From positions 1,736,001 through 1,800,000 of the forward strand of contig NZ_CP013378.1 in NCBI RefSeq assembly GCF_001718415.1: a stretch of 64,000 nt of DNA, read 5' to 3'. The notes beneath the pieces are model-generated. The model did not search any database and was not told the DNA's origin. It was given only the letters and a program-made list of their open reading frames with translations. This document shows, piece after piece, positions 46,899-57,498 of this stretch. The DNA is from Burkholderia pseudomultivorans. GTDB taxonomy: Bacteria; Pseudomonadota; Gammaproteobacteria; Burkholderiales; Burkholderiaceae. The translations under genes were made by a program, and so were the position numbers. Numbering within the stretch: the first letter of the stretch is position 1; every line of letters begins with the position of its first letter.

Positions 46899-47741
46899 AT
46901 GTCTTCCCCGCTTACTTTCATCGAATCGCTGCGCGCCGCGTGGCAACGCACGAATTCGCTGCTGTGCGTCGGCCTCGATCCCGAGCCGACGCGCTTTCCC
47001 GTGCAGTTCGACGGCCAGCCCGACGCGATCTTCGAATTCTGCCGGCAGATCGTCGACGCGACCGCGCCTTATGCGAGCGCGTTCAAGCCGCAGATCGCCT
47101 ATTTCGCCGCGCATCGCGCGGAAGACCAGCTCGAACGGCTGATCGCGCACATCCATTTGCAGCATCCGGGCCTGCCGGTCATCCTCGACGCGAAGCGCGG
47201 CGACATCGGCAGCACCGCCGAGCAATATGCGCGCGAGGCGTTCGAGCGCTATCGCGCGGACGCGGTCACGGTGAACCCGTACATGGGCTACGACTCGGTC
47301 GAGCCGTATTTCGAGCACGAAGGCAAGGGCGTGATCGTGCTGTGCCGCACCTCGAACCCGGGCGGCTCCGACCTGCAGTTCCTCGAGACGAACGGGGCCG
47401 GCCATCCGGGGCGACCGCTGTACCAGGTCGTCGCGGATCTCGCGGCGAACAAGTGGAACGCGAAGAACGGCCAGCTCGGCCTCGTCGTCGGCGCGACGTT
47501 CCCGAAGGAGATCGAGATCGTGCGCGGCATCGTCGGCGACATGCCGCTGCTGATTCCCGGCATCGGCGCGCAGGGCGGCGACGTGCAGGCGACCGTCGGC
47601 GCGGGCCGCACGGCCGACGGCACCGGGATGATGATCAACTCGTCGCGCGCGATCCTGTACGCGAGCAAGGGCGAGGACTTCGCCGAAGCCGCGGCGCTCG
47701 CCGCGCAGAAGACCCGCGACGCGATCAACGCGCATCGCTGA
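46899..47741 (+). CDS. pyrF: Orotidine 5'-phosphate decarboxylase, type 2
   Basis: A 280-residue enzyme that makes UMP from OMP, the last step of pyrimidine synthesis. It belongs to the longer type 2 group, common in beta-proteobacteria and actinobacteria. [13 protein letters not shown] is at about 22, the catalytic charge network [11 protein letters not shown] (Lys-Asp) is at about 103, [11 protein letters not shown] is at about 127 and the phosphate-binding end is GIGAQGG then [10 protein letters not shown]. The ATG at 46899 is preferred over 46881 by homology. A GC-rich inverted repeat follows the stop. Confidence 0.95.
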   Translation: MSSPLTFIESLRAAWQRTNSLLCVGLDPEPTRFPVQFDGQPDAIFEFCRQIVDATAPYASAFKPQIAYFAAHRAEDQLERLIAHIHLQHPGLPVILDAKRGDIGSTAEQYAREAFERYRADAVTVNPYMGYDSVEPYFEHEGKGVIVLCRTSNPGGSDLQFLETNGAGHPGRPLYQVVADLAANKWNAKNGQLGLVVGATFPKEIEIVRGIVGDMPLLIPGIGAQGGDVQATVGAGRTADGTGMMINSSRAILYASKGEDFAEAAALAAQKTRDAINAHR

Positions 47742-47748
47742 GCGGGGC

Positions 47749-47775
47749 AGGCCGCCCGGTCGGGCGGCCTTGCTT
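47749..47775 (+). terminator. Likely terminator of pyrF
   Basis: AGGCCGCCCG (47749-47758) and CGGGCGGCCT (47761-47770) form a perfect 10-bp inverted repeat with a 2-base spacer, followed by TGCTT. The T-run is weak, so efficiency is uncertain. Confidence 0.5.
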
Positions 47776-47988
47776 CGGGCCCGCGCCTGGCGTCCGCCTC
47801 GCATCCGACGCCCGCGGGCGCATATCGGCGCGCCGGTCCGCGCCGCACCTTCTTCCCGCCGAATTCCGCCGCGCTGGCGCGCGCGGACAACTTCCCGTCG
47901 CTTCCGCACTGCATGCCCGCGCGGCAATCGCGCGATGCTGCCGCTTGTCATCGATCCGTCATCAAAATGTCAAGAAAGGAGCGACGCC

Positions 47989-49047
47989 ATGCCCAAGCTG
48001 TTTTCCCGACTTCTGACCGCGTTCGCCGCGTCGCTGTGCATGACGGTCGCCCACGCGGCGGATCTCGCGCACTGGCCCGCCGACAGCGCGAAGGCGCTGA
48101 ACGCGATGATCGCCGCGCACGCGCATCGCGGCGACTACGCGGTGTTCGACGCCGACAACACGACCTACCGCTACGACCTCGAGGAATCGCTGCTGCCGTA
48201 TCTCGAGAACCGCGGCGTGCTGACGCGCGACACGCTCGATGCATCGCTGAAGCTGATTCCGTTCAAGGACTCGGCCGACTACAAGGAATCGCTGACGAGC
48301 TATTACTACCGGCTCTGCGAGATCGACGACCTGGTCTGCTATCCGTGGATCGCGCAGGCGTTCGCGGGGCTGTCGCTCGCCGACCTGAAGCGCCACATCG
48401 ACGCGATGCTCGCCGACGGCAAGCCGATCCCGATCCGCTACTGGCAGGGCGACAAGGTCGTCGACGGCACGGTGAACCCGCCGCGCTTCTTCCGCGGGAT
48501 GCAGGAGCTGTACAACGCACTGCGCGAGAACGGCATCGACGTCTACGTGATGACGGCCGCGCATGAAGAGCTCGCGCGGCTCGTGCTGTCGGATCCGAAG
48601 TACGGCTACAACGTGAAGCCGGAGAACGTGATTGGCGTGACGACGCTGCTGCGCAACCCGGCGACCGGTGCGCTGACGACGTCGCGGCTGCAGATCAAGG
48701 CCGGCAAGTACGACGAGGCGGCGAACCGCAGCCTGGTGATCACGCCGTTCCTGATGAATCCGATGACGTGGTACGAAGGCAAGCTCGGCTCGATCGTCGG
48801 CTGGATCGACCAGTGGAAGAAGCCGGTGCTGGTCGCGGGCGACACGCCGACATCCGACGGCTACATGCTGCTGAACGCGACCGACGTCGCGCGCGGCGGC
48901 GTGCGCGTGTGGGTCAACAAGAAGGACAAGCAGATGGCGCAGATCCGCGCGTGGTCGGACGAATCGGCGGCGAAGCAGAAGTCGCTCGGGCTGCCGGTGA
49001 CGGCGGACAAGAACTGGATCGTCGTGAAGCCGGACGCGATCCAGTAG
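47989..49047 (+). CDS. Periplasmic HAD phosphatase, phosphorylcholine phosphatase-like
   Basis: A 352-residue exported protein with a signal peptide cut after AHA (about residue 23). It is a HAD phosphatase: motif I DADNT with the nucleophile Asp54, motif II TAA in VYVMTAAHE, and motif III AGDTPTSDG near residue 284. This arrangement, including the SAA/TAA motif II and GDTPxSD, matches Pseudomonas PchP, which removes phosphate from phosphorylcholine released by phospholipase C. AAGGAG precedes the ATG at 47989. No phospholipase or betaine genes are beside it, so choline or phosphorylethanolamine substrates are inferred from the family. Confidence 0.87.
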   Translation: MPKLFSRLLTAFAASLCMTVAHAADLAHWPADSAKALNAMIAAHAHRGDYAVFDADNTTYRYDLEESLLPYLENRGVLTRDTLDASLKLIPFKDSADYKESLTSYYYRLCEIDDLVCYPWIAQAFAGLSLADLKRHIDAMLADGKPIPIRYWQGDKVVDGTVNPPRFFRGMQELYNALRENGIDVYVMTAAHEELARLVLSDPKYGYNVKPENVIGVTTLLRNPATGALTTSRLQIKAGKYDEAANRSLVITPFLMNPMTWYEGKLGSIVGWIDQWKKPVLVAGDTPTSDGYMLLNATDVARGGVRVWVNKKDKQMAQIRAWSDESAAKQKSLGLPVTADKNWIVVKPDAIQ

Positions 49048-49063
49048 GCCGGCATCCCGGGCG

Positions 49064-49564
49064 TCAGCCCTCGCGTTCGTCGAGCAGCTTCAGCAGGCCG
49101 CGCAGCGCATGCGCGGCCGCCTGCGTGCGGATCTGCTCGCGATCGCCCTTGAACACGAGCGTCTCGACGTCGGTATGCAGCCGGTTGCTCCACGCGAACG
49201 ACACGGTGCCGACCGGCTTTTTCTCGCTGCCGCCCGCGGGGCCCGCGATGCCGGTGACCGACAGCGCGACCTGCGCGCGGCTGTTGCGCAGCGCGCCTTC
49301 GGCCATCGCGCGCGCGACCGGCTCGCTGACGGCGCCGTGCTTTTCGATCAGGTCGGGCGGCACGCCGATCATCTCGCTCTTGGCCTGGTTCGAGTAGGTG
49401 ACGAAGCCGCGCTCGAACCACTGGCTGCTGCCGGAGATGTCGGTGATCGCGGCGGCGATCATCCCGCCCGTGCAGGATTCGGCGGTGGCGAGCATCAGGT
49501 GCTCGTCACGCAGCTTGTTGCCTGCGCGGATCGCAAGCTGGTGGACGACGGAATCGGTTGGCAT
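49064..49564 (-). CDS. pncC: Nicotinamide-nucleotide amidase (CinA C-terminal domain)
   Basis: A 166-residue single-domain enzyme that deamidates nicotinamide mononucleotide to nicotinic acid mononucleotide in NAD recycling. The conserved ATAESCTGGMIAAAITDISG in part (Ser/Thr nucleophile area, about 27) and VTGIAGPAGGSEKKPVGTV (about 103) define it. The N-terminal CinA competence domain is absent, as in E. coli PncC. It follows pgpA on the same strand after 34 bases; thiL-pgpA-pncC is a conserved betaproteobacterial cluster. Confidence 0.94.
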   Translation of the reverse strand: MPTDSVVHQLAIRAGNKLRDEHLMLATAESCTGGMIAAAITDISGSSQWFERGFVTYSNQAKSEMIGVPPDLIEKHGAVSEPVARAMAEGALRNSRAQVALSVTGIAGPAGGSEKKPVGTVSFAWSNRLHTDVETLVFKGDREQIRTQAAAHALRGLLKLLDEREG

Positions 49565-49598
49565 GCGCGTCGGGAAACGAAAGTGGGAAATCGTCGGG

Positions 49599-50141
49599 TC
49601 AGCCGACGACCGAGCGCCACAGCGCGATCACGAGCAGCGTCATGAACGCGGCGACGAGGTCGTCGACCATGATGCCGAGCCCGCCTTTCAGGCGACGGTC
49701 GAAGTAGCGGATCGGCGGCGGCTTGATCATGTCGAAGCAGCGGAACACGACGAACGCCCACAGCTGGCCGACGAAGGTCGCGGGCGTGACGAACAACATC
49801 ACGAGCCAGATCGCGACGATTTCGTCCCAGACGACCGGGCCCGGATCGGCGGCGCCCATCCTGCGTGCGGTAAAACCGGTGATCCACGCGCCGGCGACGA
49901 AGCCGACCGCGATCAGCGCCCACCATTCGGGCACCGTCAGGTAGCGATTGAGCGCGACGAAGCTCAGCCAGCCGAGCAGCGAGCCGAAGGTGCCGGGCAT
50001 CAGCGGCGCGAGCCCGCTGCCGAAGCCGAGCGACACGAGATGCGCCGGATGCGACAGCATGAAGCGCACGGTCGCGCGCTGCGGCACGGGCTGCGCCGCG
50101 CCGGGCTCGTGCGCCTGCGCGGGCGTCGGGTCAGTCTGCAT
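49599..50141 (-). CDS. pgpA: Phosphatidylglycerophosphatase A
   Basis: A 180-residue inner membrane protein that dephosphorylates phosphatidylglycerol phosphate in phospholipid synthesis. It has about four membrane spans and the PgpA motifs GLAPLMPGTFGSLLGW near residue 40 (shown here in part), WDEIVAIWLVM and MIKPPPIRYFDRRLKGGLGIMVDDLVAA near the end, cited as KPPPIRYFDRRLKGG and GIMVDDLVAA. The acidic residues there bind magnesium. It overlaps thiL by 11 bases, so the two are coupled. Confidence 0.95.
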   Translation of the reverse strand: MQTDPTPAQAHEPGAAQPVPQRATVRFMLSHPAHLVSLGFGSGLAPLMPGTFGSLLGWLSFVALNRYLTVPEWWALIAVGFVAGAWITGFTARRMGAADPGPVVWDEIVAIWLVMLFVTPATFVGQLWAFVVFRCFDMIKPPPIRYFDRRLKGGLGIMVDDLVAAFMTLLVIALWRSVVG

Positions 50142-51129
50142 GGAAGTGGTCGAAGCCGTGCAACGTGAGGGCCAGGGGCGCGCCGGCAGCGTCGCGCCAC
50201 GCGATCGCGGGCCGCTCCGACGGCGCGGACAAAGCGCGTATTGTACCGATTCGCGTGACCGCGACGCCGGCCTGCGCGCCGGCCGCCTCGACCGCCGCGC
50301 GGGCCGCGGCCGGCGCGGTGAAGCACAGCTCGTAGTCGTCGCCGCCCGCGAGCGTGCAGCGCCGCTGCACGTCGGGCGGCAGCGTCGCGAGCGCGGCCGA
50401 GCGCGGCACTGCGTCGGCGTCGATCTCGGCGCGCACGTTCGAGCGCGTCAGGATGTGCTGCAGGTCGCCGGCGAGGCCGTCCGAGATGTCGAGCGCCGCA
50501 TGCGCGACGCCCGCGAGCGCGAGGCCGAGCGCGACGCGCGGCTCGGGCCGCTCGAGCGCCTGCCGGAACGCGGCCGCCTCGCCCGCGCCGGCGCGCCATT
50601 CGCCGCGCGCGACGCCGAGCCCCGCGCGCGCGTCGCCGAGCGCGCCGGACACCCAGACGTCGTCGCCGTCGCGCGCGGCATCGCGCCGCAGCGCGGCGTC
50701 GGGCGCGACTTCGCCGAAGACTGTGACGCACAGGTTCAGCGGCCCGCTCGTGGTGTCGCCGCCGATCAGCTCGCAGTCGAAGCGCTCGGCCAGCGCGAAC
50801 AGGCCGTCGCTGAACGCTTCGAGCCACGCGGCGTCGGCGCGCGGCAGCGCGCAGGCGAGCGTGAACGCGCGCGGCTCGGCGCCCATCGCCGCGAGGTCGG
50901 ACAGGTTGACCGCGAGCGTCTTGTGGCCGAGCGCGTCGGGCGCGACGTCGGGGAAGAAGTGGCGGCCCTCGACCAGCATGTCCGTCGAAATGGCCAGCAA
51001 TTTCCCGGAACGGGGTGTGATCAGCGCGCAATCGTCGCCGATGCCGAGGGTCGACGCGCGTGCGCCGCGTGCCGCGCGGCGCGCGAAGAAGCGATCGATC
51101 AGCGAAAACTCGGAGAGGGCGGCTGGCAC
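50131..51129 (-). CDS. thiL: Thiamine-monophosphate kinase
   Basis: A 332-residue enzyme that makes thiamine pyrophosphate from thiamine monophosphate. The N-terminal SEFSLIDRFFARRAA and GIGDDCALI (about 32) bind ATP and magnesium; VEGRHFFPDVAPDALGHKTLAVNLSDLAAMGAEPR is the central motif, cited in part as HKTLAVNLSDLAAMGA. SDGLAGDLQHI and AGGDDYELCFTAP are also typical. The GTG at 51129 gives VPAALSEFSLIDRF, near the family start, but no Shine-Dalgarno is obvious and the frame opens at 51195, so the start is uncertain. No TPP riboswitch is seen upstream. It overlaps pgpA. Confidence 0.92.
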   Translation of the reverse strand: MPAALSEFSLIDRFFARRAARGARASTLGIGDDCALITPRSGKLLAISTDMLVEGRHFFPDVAPDALGHKTLAVNLSDLAAMGAEPRAFTLACALPRADAAWLEAFSDGLFALAERFDCELIGGDTTSGPLNLCVTVFGEVAPDAALRRDAARDGDDVWVSGALGDARAGLGVARGEWRAGAGEAAAFRQALERPEPRVALGLALAGVAHAALDISDGLAGDLQHILTRSNVRAEIDADAVPRSAALATLPPDVQRRCTLAGGDDYELCFTAPAAARAAVEAAGAQAGVAVTRIGTIRALSAPSERPAIAWRDAAGAPLALTLHGFDHFHAD

Positions 51130-51306
51130 GGCGAATGGACCCGAAGCGGTTGAGGGAACGGCATTGTACGAGGCGAACGGCGGCGTTTCCTGCACCGTTC
51201 AGTACATTTTTGTCGCGGCTGTTGCACCCGAATCGACGGTCAGGGGGGCGTCGATTGGCGCTACAATGCCGTCGAACAGTCATTCTAATCCGCACGTCAG
51301 AGACAC

Positions 51307-53607
<2,301 letters not shown>

Positions 53608-53994
53608 GGCTTCGCCGCGCAAGGCGGCGCGCGGTGCCGGTCGAACCGGCGCCGCGCTCGGGCGAAATTGTAAACAAAGGCAAAAAAGAGGCGTGCCCGT
53701 TACGGGCACGCCACCGGGCATCGCGCACAGGCGCGTCCCGCAAGCAACAACAGCATCTCTCCGCCCCTGGCAGCAAGCGTGGCAAGGAGGCAGGTACTTG
53801 CCATTCGAGAGATGCCGCCGGCATTTTATCCTACGCGAGATAAAAATTGCCGAAATTCGGTAAGAAATACGCGATTTGAGGCGGCGCCGAGCTTTCGATT
53901 CCCAAACGAACATTGATTCGCGCGGACAATAGCGCTACGCTAACGCCTTTGCTGGTCGTTCAACTATTTGATTTAACAGCGGGAACCCCGGTTC
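53608..53994. other. maeB to ribonuclease intergenic region, contains the small RNA
   Basis: The 387-base gap holds the minus-strand RNA and its terminator (53682-53816). From about 53820 to 53930 the DNA is AT-rich and includes CCGAAATTCGG and other near-palindromes that could be operators for either strand. No protein-coding gene is supported: the minus-strand frame from 53824 to 53591 reads through the RNA terminator and is rich in rare Cys and Arg runs. Confidence 0.6.
53682..53816 (-). ncRNA. Small RNA with anti-Shine-Dalgarno core, Rho-independent terminator
   Basis: On the minus strand, a TAAAAT -10 at 53828-53823 is followed about seven bases later by a folded segment. GCATCTCTC (53815-53807) pairs with GAGAGATGC (53761-53753), enclosing a hairpin GGCAAG/CTTGCC (53802-53797 and 53786-53781) whose loop and 3' stem contain CCTCCTT, the exact anti-Shine-Dalgarno core. 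The RNA ends in an 11-bp stem (GGCGTGCCCGT/ACGGGCACGCC, 53712-53690) and six T residues. No -35 is clear. The length of about 135 bases, the self-contained fold and the terminator fit a trans-acting small RNA that may block ribosome binding. Its name and targets are not known to me; similar anti-SD RNAs have been reported in B. cenocepacia. Confidence 0.68.
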
Positions 53995-54414
53995 ATGGCA
54001 CGCAAGTGGCTCCGCAACGGCGCGCTCGCGTCCGTCTTCGCGATGTTCGCGATGGGTATCGTCGGCACGCCGACGGGCAGTCTGGTTTCCGCCGCCTATG
54101 CACGGGAGGCCGTTACGGCCGACGGGCTCGATACGGTCCCGTCCGCCCGTCTTCCGCGCGAGGCCGTGACCACGCTTGGCCTGATCGCTGCCGGCGGTCC
54201 CTATCCGTACGAGAAAGACGGCGTCGTATTCGGCAACCGCGAGCGGATCCTGCCGAAGGCGAAGCGCGGCTTCTACCATGAGTACACGGTGCCGACGCCG
54301 CGCGCCCGCAATCGCGGCGCGCGCCGGATCGTGTGCGGCGGGCCGCTGCGCCGGATCGACAACTGTTATTACACGGACGACCACTACAACAGTTTTAAAC
54401 GTATTGTTGAATGA
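53995..54414 (+). CDS. Secreted barnase/RNase Sa-type guanyl-specific ribonuclease
   Basis: A 139-residue exported ribonuclease. A signal peptide (hydrophobic about 9-30, cut after AAYA near 36) is followed by a T1/Sa-like microbial RNase. The catalytic set is visible: Glu96 in YHEYTV, Arg111 in RGARRIV and His130 in DDHYNSF, with spacings close to RNase Sa. PYPYEKDGVVFGNRE is the guanine-binding part. Cys114 and Cys124 could form a disulfide. It cuts RNA after G. As its inhibitor gene follows in the same transcript, it is potentially a toxin, in the periplasm or outside. The ATG at 53995 gives the signal peptide. Confidence 0.9.
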   Translation: MARKWLRNGALASVFAMFAMGIVGTPTGSLVSAAYAREAVTADGLDTVPSARLPREAVTTLGLIAAGGPYPYEKDGVVFGNRERILPKAKRGFYHEYTVPTPRARNRGARRIVCGGPLRRIDNCYYTDDHYNSFKRIVE

Positions 54415-54421
54415 CTTTGGG

Positions 54422-54997
54422 ATGAACGGCATGAGCGACTCCATCTACGCGCACGAGGCGGCGGCGGAACTGTTCGCGGCCGGCGACGGCAATCTGTTTC
54501 AACGCGTCATGCAATTGCGCGCGACGGCACAGGCCGAGGCCGCGCCGCCTGAGCAGCGGGAAGCCGTCGACCCCGGGCTTTCATCGAACGAGGAGCCTAT
54601 GAGCCTTTTCACGACCGTGCGACCCAATCTCGTGCAGTCGATCCGCGCGTTCCGCGTGCAGGATCTCGCCGACGAAGCCGGCCGGCTCGGCCAGCATTTC
54701 CTGTACGCGTATTGCGGCGCCGCGCAGTCGAAGCAGGAAGTGATGGAAACGATCGCGACGTCGTTCCTGTTTCCGAAACACTTCGGCAAGAACTACGACG
54801 CGCTGTACGACTGCCTGACCGACCTCGTCGCGAAGGCCGGTGCGCAGCCCGGTTTCGTGATCGTCCTCGAAGGGCTGCCGATCGCGCAGAAATTCGACAA
54901 GGAAGGGCGCGAAACGCTGCTCGACGTGTTCCGCGAGGCGGCCGAGTTCTGGGCCGAACGCAAGGTCGCGTTCCGCGTGTTCTACTCGTTCGCGTAA
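54422..54997 (+). CDS. Barstar family ribonuclease inhibitor
   Basis: A 191-residue cytoplasmic protein. The barstar domain occupies about residues 95-191 (FLYAYCGAAQSKQEVMETIA in part, then FPKHFGKNYDALYDCLTDL with the barnase-contacting Asp/Tyr helix). The first 90 residues, MNGMSDSIYAHEAAAELFAA then an acidic stretch, are an extension found in Burkholderia members. ATG at 54422 and ATG at 54431 are both possible. A third ATG at 54599, preceded by GAGGAG, would give a 132-residue inhibitor. It begins seven bases after the ribonuclease gene, so the two are co-translated; no signal peptide is present, as expected for protection of the producing cell. Confidence 0.88.
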   Translation: MNGMSDSIYAHEAAAELFAAGDGNLFQRVMQLRATAQAEAAPPEQREAVDPGLSSNEEPMSLFTTVRPNLVQSIRAFRVQDLADEAGRLGQHFLYAYCGAAQSKQEVMETIATSFLFPKHFGKNYDALYDCLTDLVAKAGAQPGFVIVLEGLPIAQKFDKEGRETLLDVFREAAEFWAERKVAFRVFYSFA

Positions 54998-55033
54998 GCG
55001 CGAACCCGCCGGCCGTCGCCGGCCGGCGCGACG

Positions 55034-55061
55034 AAAAAGCCCGCAGCTTGCGGGCTTTTTT
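55034..55061. terminator. Bidirectional terminator between barstar gene and rsmE
   Basis: AAAAAGCCCGC-AGCTT-GCGGGCTTTTTT: a 6-bp GC stem with A- and T-runs on both sides ends the convergent barstar and rsmE transcripts. Confidence 0.9.
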
Positions 55062-55091
55062 GCGTCCGTACGCCGCGCGTTCGCGGTGCGA

Positions 55092-55859
55092 TCACCATCC
55101 GCCCCAGCGCGCGGCGAGCGCCGCGAGCACGGCCGCGCCGGCCGTCTCGGTGCGCAGCACGCGCGGGCCGAGCGACAGCGCGGTGAACCCGTGCGCACGG
55201 GCTGCGTTCTCCTCGTCGGGCGACAGGCCGCCTTCCGGGCCGATCAACAGCGTGACGGGCGCCGCGGGCGGCGTGTCGGGCAGCGACGCGAACGGGATGC
55301 TCGCACGCGGCGACAGCAGCAGCCGCAGCTCGCCGTCGGCCGGCGCGGCCGGCAGCGTATCGAGCCACGCGCCGAAGCCGCGCACCGCGTCGACCTCCGG
55401 CACACGGTTGCGCCCGCACTGTTCGCACGACGCGCGCACGACGCCGCGCCAGTGCGCGACGCGCTTCTCCGCGCGCTCGCCGGACAGCTTCACGACGCCG
55501 CGCGCGGTCGACAGCGGCACGACCGCCGCGACGCCGAGCTCGACGGCCTTCTCGATCACCCAGTCCATCTTGTCGCCGCCGGCGATGCCCTGCGCGAGCG
55601 TCACGCGGTACGGCGGTTCGGCTTCGGCCGGCTCGAACGCGTCGATGCGCGCGAGCGCGCTGCGCTTGTCGATCTCGACGAGCTGCGCGCGATACTGGCC
55701 GCCGCTGCCGTCGAACAGCGCGAGCGCGTCGCCGGGCTGCAGCCGCAGCACCTGCGCGTGGCGCGCGACCTCGGCGGGCAGCGTGAGCGTCGCGTCGGCG
55801 CGCAGCGCCGCTTCGACGAAGAATCGCGGCACGGCCGCGGTGGTGGTGGCTTCGCTCAT
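55092..55859 (-). CDS. rsmE: 16S rRNA m3U1498 methyltransferase
   Basis: A 255-residue SPOUT-fold enzyme that methylates U1498 of 16S rRNA in the 30S subunit. An N-terminal PUA-like domain (about 1-75, PRFFVEAALRADATLTLP) is followed by the SPOUT domain: LAQGIAGGDKMDWVIEKAVELG (in part), VVPLSTARGVVK and ASCEQCGRN, and the knot GPEGGLSPDEENAA (about 200) with LGPRVLRTETAG. The order and motifs are those of RsmE. It overlaps the VOC gene by four bases (ATGA). Confidence 0.95.
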   Translation of the reverse strand: MSEATTTAAVPRFFVEAALRADATLTLPAEVARHAQVLRLQPGDALALFDGSGGQYRAQLVEIDKRSALARIDAFEPAEAEPPYRVTLAQGIAGGDKMDWVIEKAVELGVAAVVPLSTARGVVKLSGERAEKRVAHWRGVVRASCEQCGRNRVPEVDAVRGFGAWLDTLPAAPADGELRLLLSPRASIPFASLPDTPPAAPVTLLIGPEGGLSPDEENAARAHGFTALSLGPRVLRTETAGAAVLAALAARWGGW

Positions 55860-56293
55860 GCGTGCGGCGGCTCCGTGGCGGTGTCGAGCCGGCGCGCGAG
55901 CGCCCAGCGATAACCGTCGAGATCCTCGATCTGCGCGAAGCGGTCGCCCCAGAACTGGTTCTGCGGCGCAGTCAGCGATTTGGCGCCCGCGTCGAGCGCG
56001 CGCTGCCAGGTCGCGTCGACGTCGTCGACATACAGATAGAACGACTGCGGCGCGGTGGCGTTCGCGCTCTTCGGCGTGCGCGCGGTCGAACCGAATGCGC
56101 CTTCGGGCGCGAACATCACGATCAGCTGGCCGCGATAGGCCATCTCGACGTGCATGATCGCGCCGTCCTCGTCGTGCACGTCGCGCAGCTCGAAGCCGAA
56201 GGCGGCCTTGAAGAAGTCGATGGCGGCGCGCACGTTGCGTACGGCCAGATAAGGCGTCAACCAAGGCACGTTGGCCGGACGTGGATCGGTCAT
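55856..56293 (-). CDS. VOC superfamily protein (glyoxalase/bleomycin-resistance fold)
   Basis: A 145-residue VOC-fold protein of the PhnB-like type. It starts with WLTPYLAVRNVRAAIDFFKAAFGF in part, then HVEMAYRGQLIVMFAPEG and SFYLYVDDVDATWQRALDAGAK in part, ending FWGDRFAQIEDLDGYRWALARR in part. These match the paired beta-alpha-beta-beta-beta units. His/Glu metal residues are not clearly conserved, so a binding rather than enzymatic role is possible. Function is unknown. It is co-transcribed with rsmE, overlapping by four bases. Confidence 0.82.
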   Translation of the reverse strand: MTDPRPANVPWLTPYLAVRNVRAAIDFFKAAFGFELRDVHDEDGAIMHVEMAYRGQLIVMFAPEGAFGSTARTPKSANATAPQSFYLYVDDVDATWQRALDAGAKSLTAPQNQFWGDRFAQIEDLDGYRWALARRLDTATEPPHA

Positions 56294-56379
56294 CGAAAAA
56301 TCTCCTGGTCTTGCGCGCCGCTTCGCGTCTGCATGCGAAGCCGCGCCGGAAAAATGCACGGATACGGCCGCCCCGGAAT

Positions 56380-57237
56380 TCAGCGGCGAACGCCCAGTGT
56401 ATCGCGCAGCGCGCGCGGCAGCGCAAAGAGGGCCGCATGCAGCCGCGCATCGTAGTAGCGCAAGCCTTCGATGCGGCGGGCGGCGAGCCGTTCGTCGACG
56501 TCGTGCGCGAACAGCGACGCGGCGTCGAGCGTGTCGCTCGCGATCGCCATCAGCCATTGCGAGCCGTAGAGCGGCACGTGCGCGGACAGCGGATCGACGA
56601 CCGCGAAGCTCGCGCGCAGATCGTCGAGCAGCGCGGCGATGCGCGGCGCATGGAACAGCGGCGAGCCGAGATGCATCGATACCGCGCCGCACGGCGTGAG
56701 GATCCGCTTCAGGCGGGCGTAGAACTCGCGCGTATAAAGGCCGGCGGCCGGCGACTCGGGCGGCGTGAGGTCGAACACGACGAGGTCGAAGTGCTCGACG
56801 GTCGATTCGACGAAATGCGCGGCGTCGCCGATCACGAGCTCGACGCGCTGGTCGTCGAGCGCGCCCTGGTGCACGTCGTCGAGATAGCGGCGCGCCATCC
56901 CGACCACCTCGTCGTCGAGCTCGGCGACGACGATGCGCTCGATGCACGCGTGCTTGAGCAGCTGGCGCGCCGCGCCGCCGTCGCCGCCGCCGAGCACGAG
57001 CGCCTTGCGCGGCGACGGGTGCGCGAGCGCGGCCGGGTGCGTCATGCACTCGTGGTACACGTACTCGTCGCCGACCGAGGTCATCGGCCGGCCGTCCAGC
57101 GTAAACAGGCGGCCGAGCTGCGGCGTTTCCCAGACTTCGATCTGCTGGTGCGCGGACGCGACGCGCGCCAGCCGCCGCGCGTTCGGGAAGCCGTAGGTGG
57201 CGTCGGGGGTGGGGTGGAAGAGTAGCGTCGTGCTCAC
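56380..57237 (-). CDS. speE: Spermidine synthase (polyamine aminopropyltransferase family)
   Basis: A 285-residue protein of the SpeE family, which transfers aminopropyl groups from decarboxylated SAM to putrescine. The motif LVLGGGDGGAARQLLKH is at about 88 and the acid VVAELDDEVVGMARRY follows; the catalytic loop reads FDLTPPESPAAGLYTREFYARL in part, with DLTPPESPA where classical SpeE has DSTDPxGP, so substrate use may differ. The GTG at 57237 gives STTLLFHPTPDATYGF, the likely start; an open frame goes to 57318. It stands alone, divergent from tkt. Spermidine is inferred, other polyamines are possible. Confidence 0.84.
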   Translation of the reverse strand: MSTTLLFHPTPDATYGFPNARRLARVASAHQQIEVWETPQLGRLFTLDGRPMTSVGDEYVYHECMTHPAALAHPSPRKALVLGGGDGGAARQLLKHACIERIVVAELDDEVVGMARRYLDDVHQGALDDQRVELVIGDAAHFVESTVEHFDLVVFDLTPPESPAAGLYTREFYARLKRILTPCGAVSMHLGSPLFHAPRIAALLDDLRASFAVVDPLSAHVPLYGSQWLMAIASDTLDAASLFAHDVDERLAARRIEGLRYYDARLHAALFALPRALRDTLGVRR

Positions 57238-57498
57238 GGGCGGGCCGCGCGGGGCGGGCAGTTCCAACGTCTGAATTATAGGCGGCGTGCGGTTCGGCGG
57301 AAAACCGTGCCGGAACACCGCGCGGCGCCAAGGGAAATGTCAGCCCATCTGTTAAAATGACGAGCTTTGCAGCCTCGTCCGTAGGCTCCGTCCGCTTCGC
57401 GTCCGTCAGGCGCCGCACCGCGCGCCGGGAACGATCGACGCCCGAGCTTCCGGATGCCGCCGTGCCCCCGTTTCCTCGACTCGTTCTCCGGACTCGAC

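Noticed and set aside
43476..47951. Open frame of 1491 codons on the minus strand across the sugar operon
   Set aside because: It is antisense to araG, araH, the SDR, galM and pyrF, all of which have clear family motifs. Its composition (Arg, Ala, Asp, His runs) is typical of the shadow frame of GC-rich genes.
51060..51306. TPP riboswitch upstream of thiL or maeB
   Set aside because: The conserved CUGAGA and ACCUGA elements were not found in this gap.
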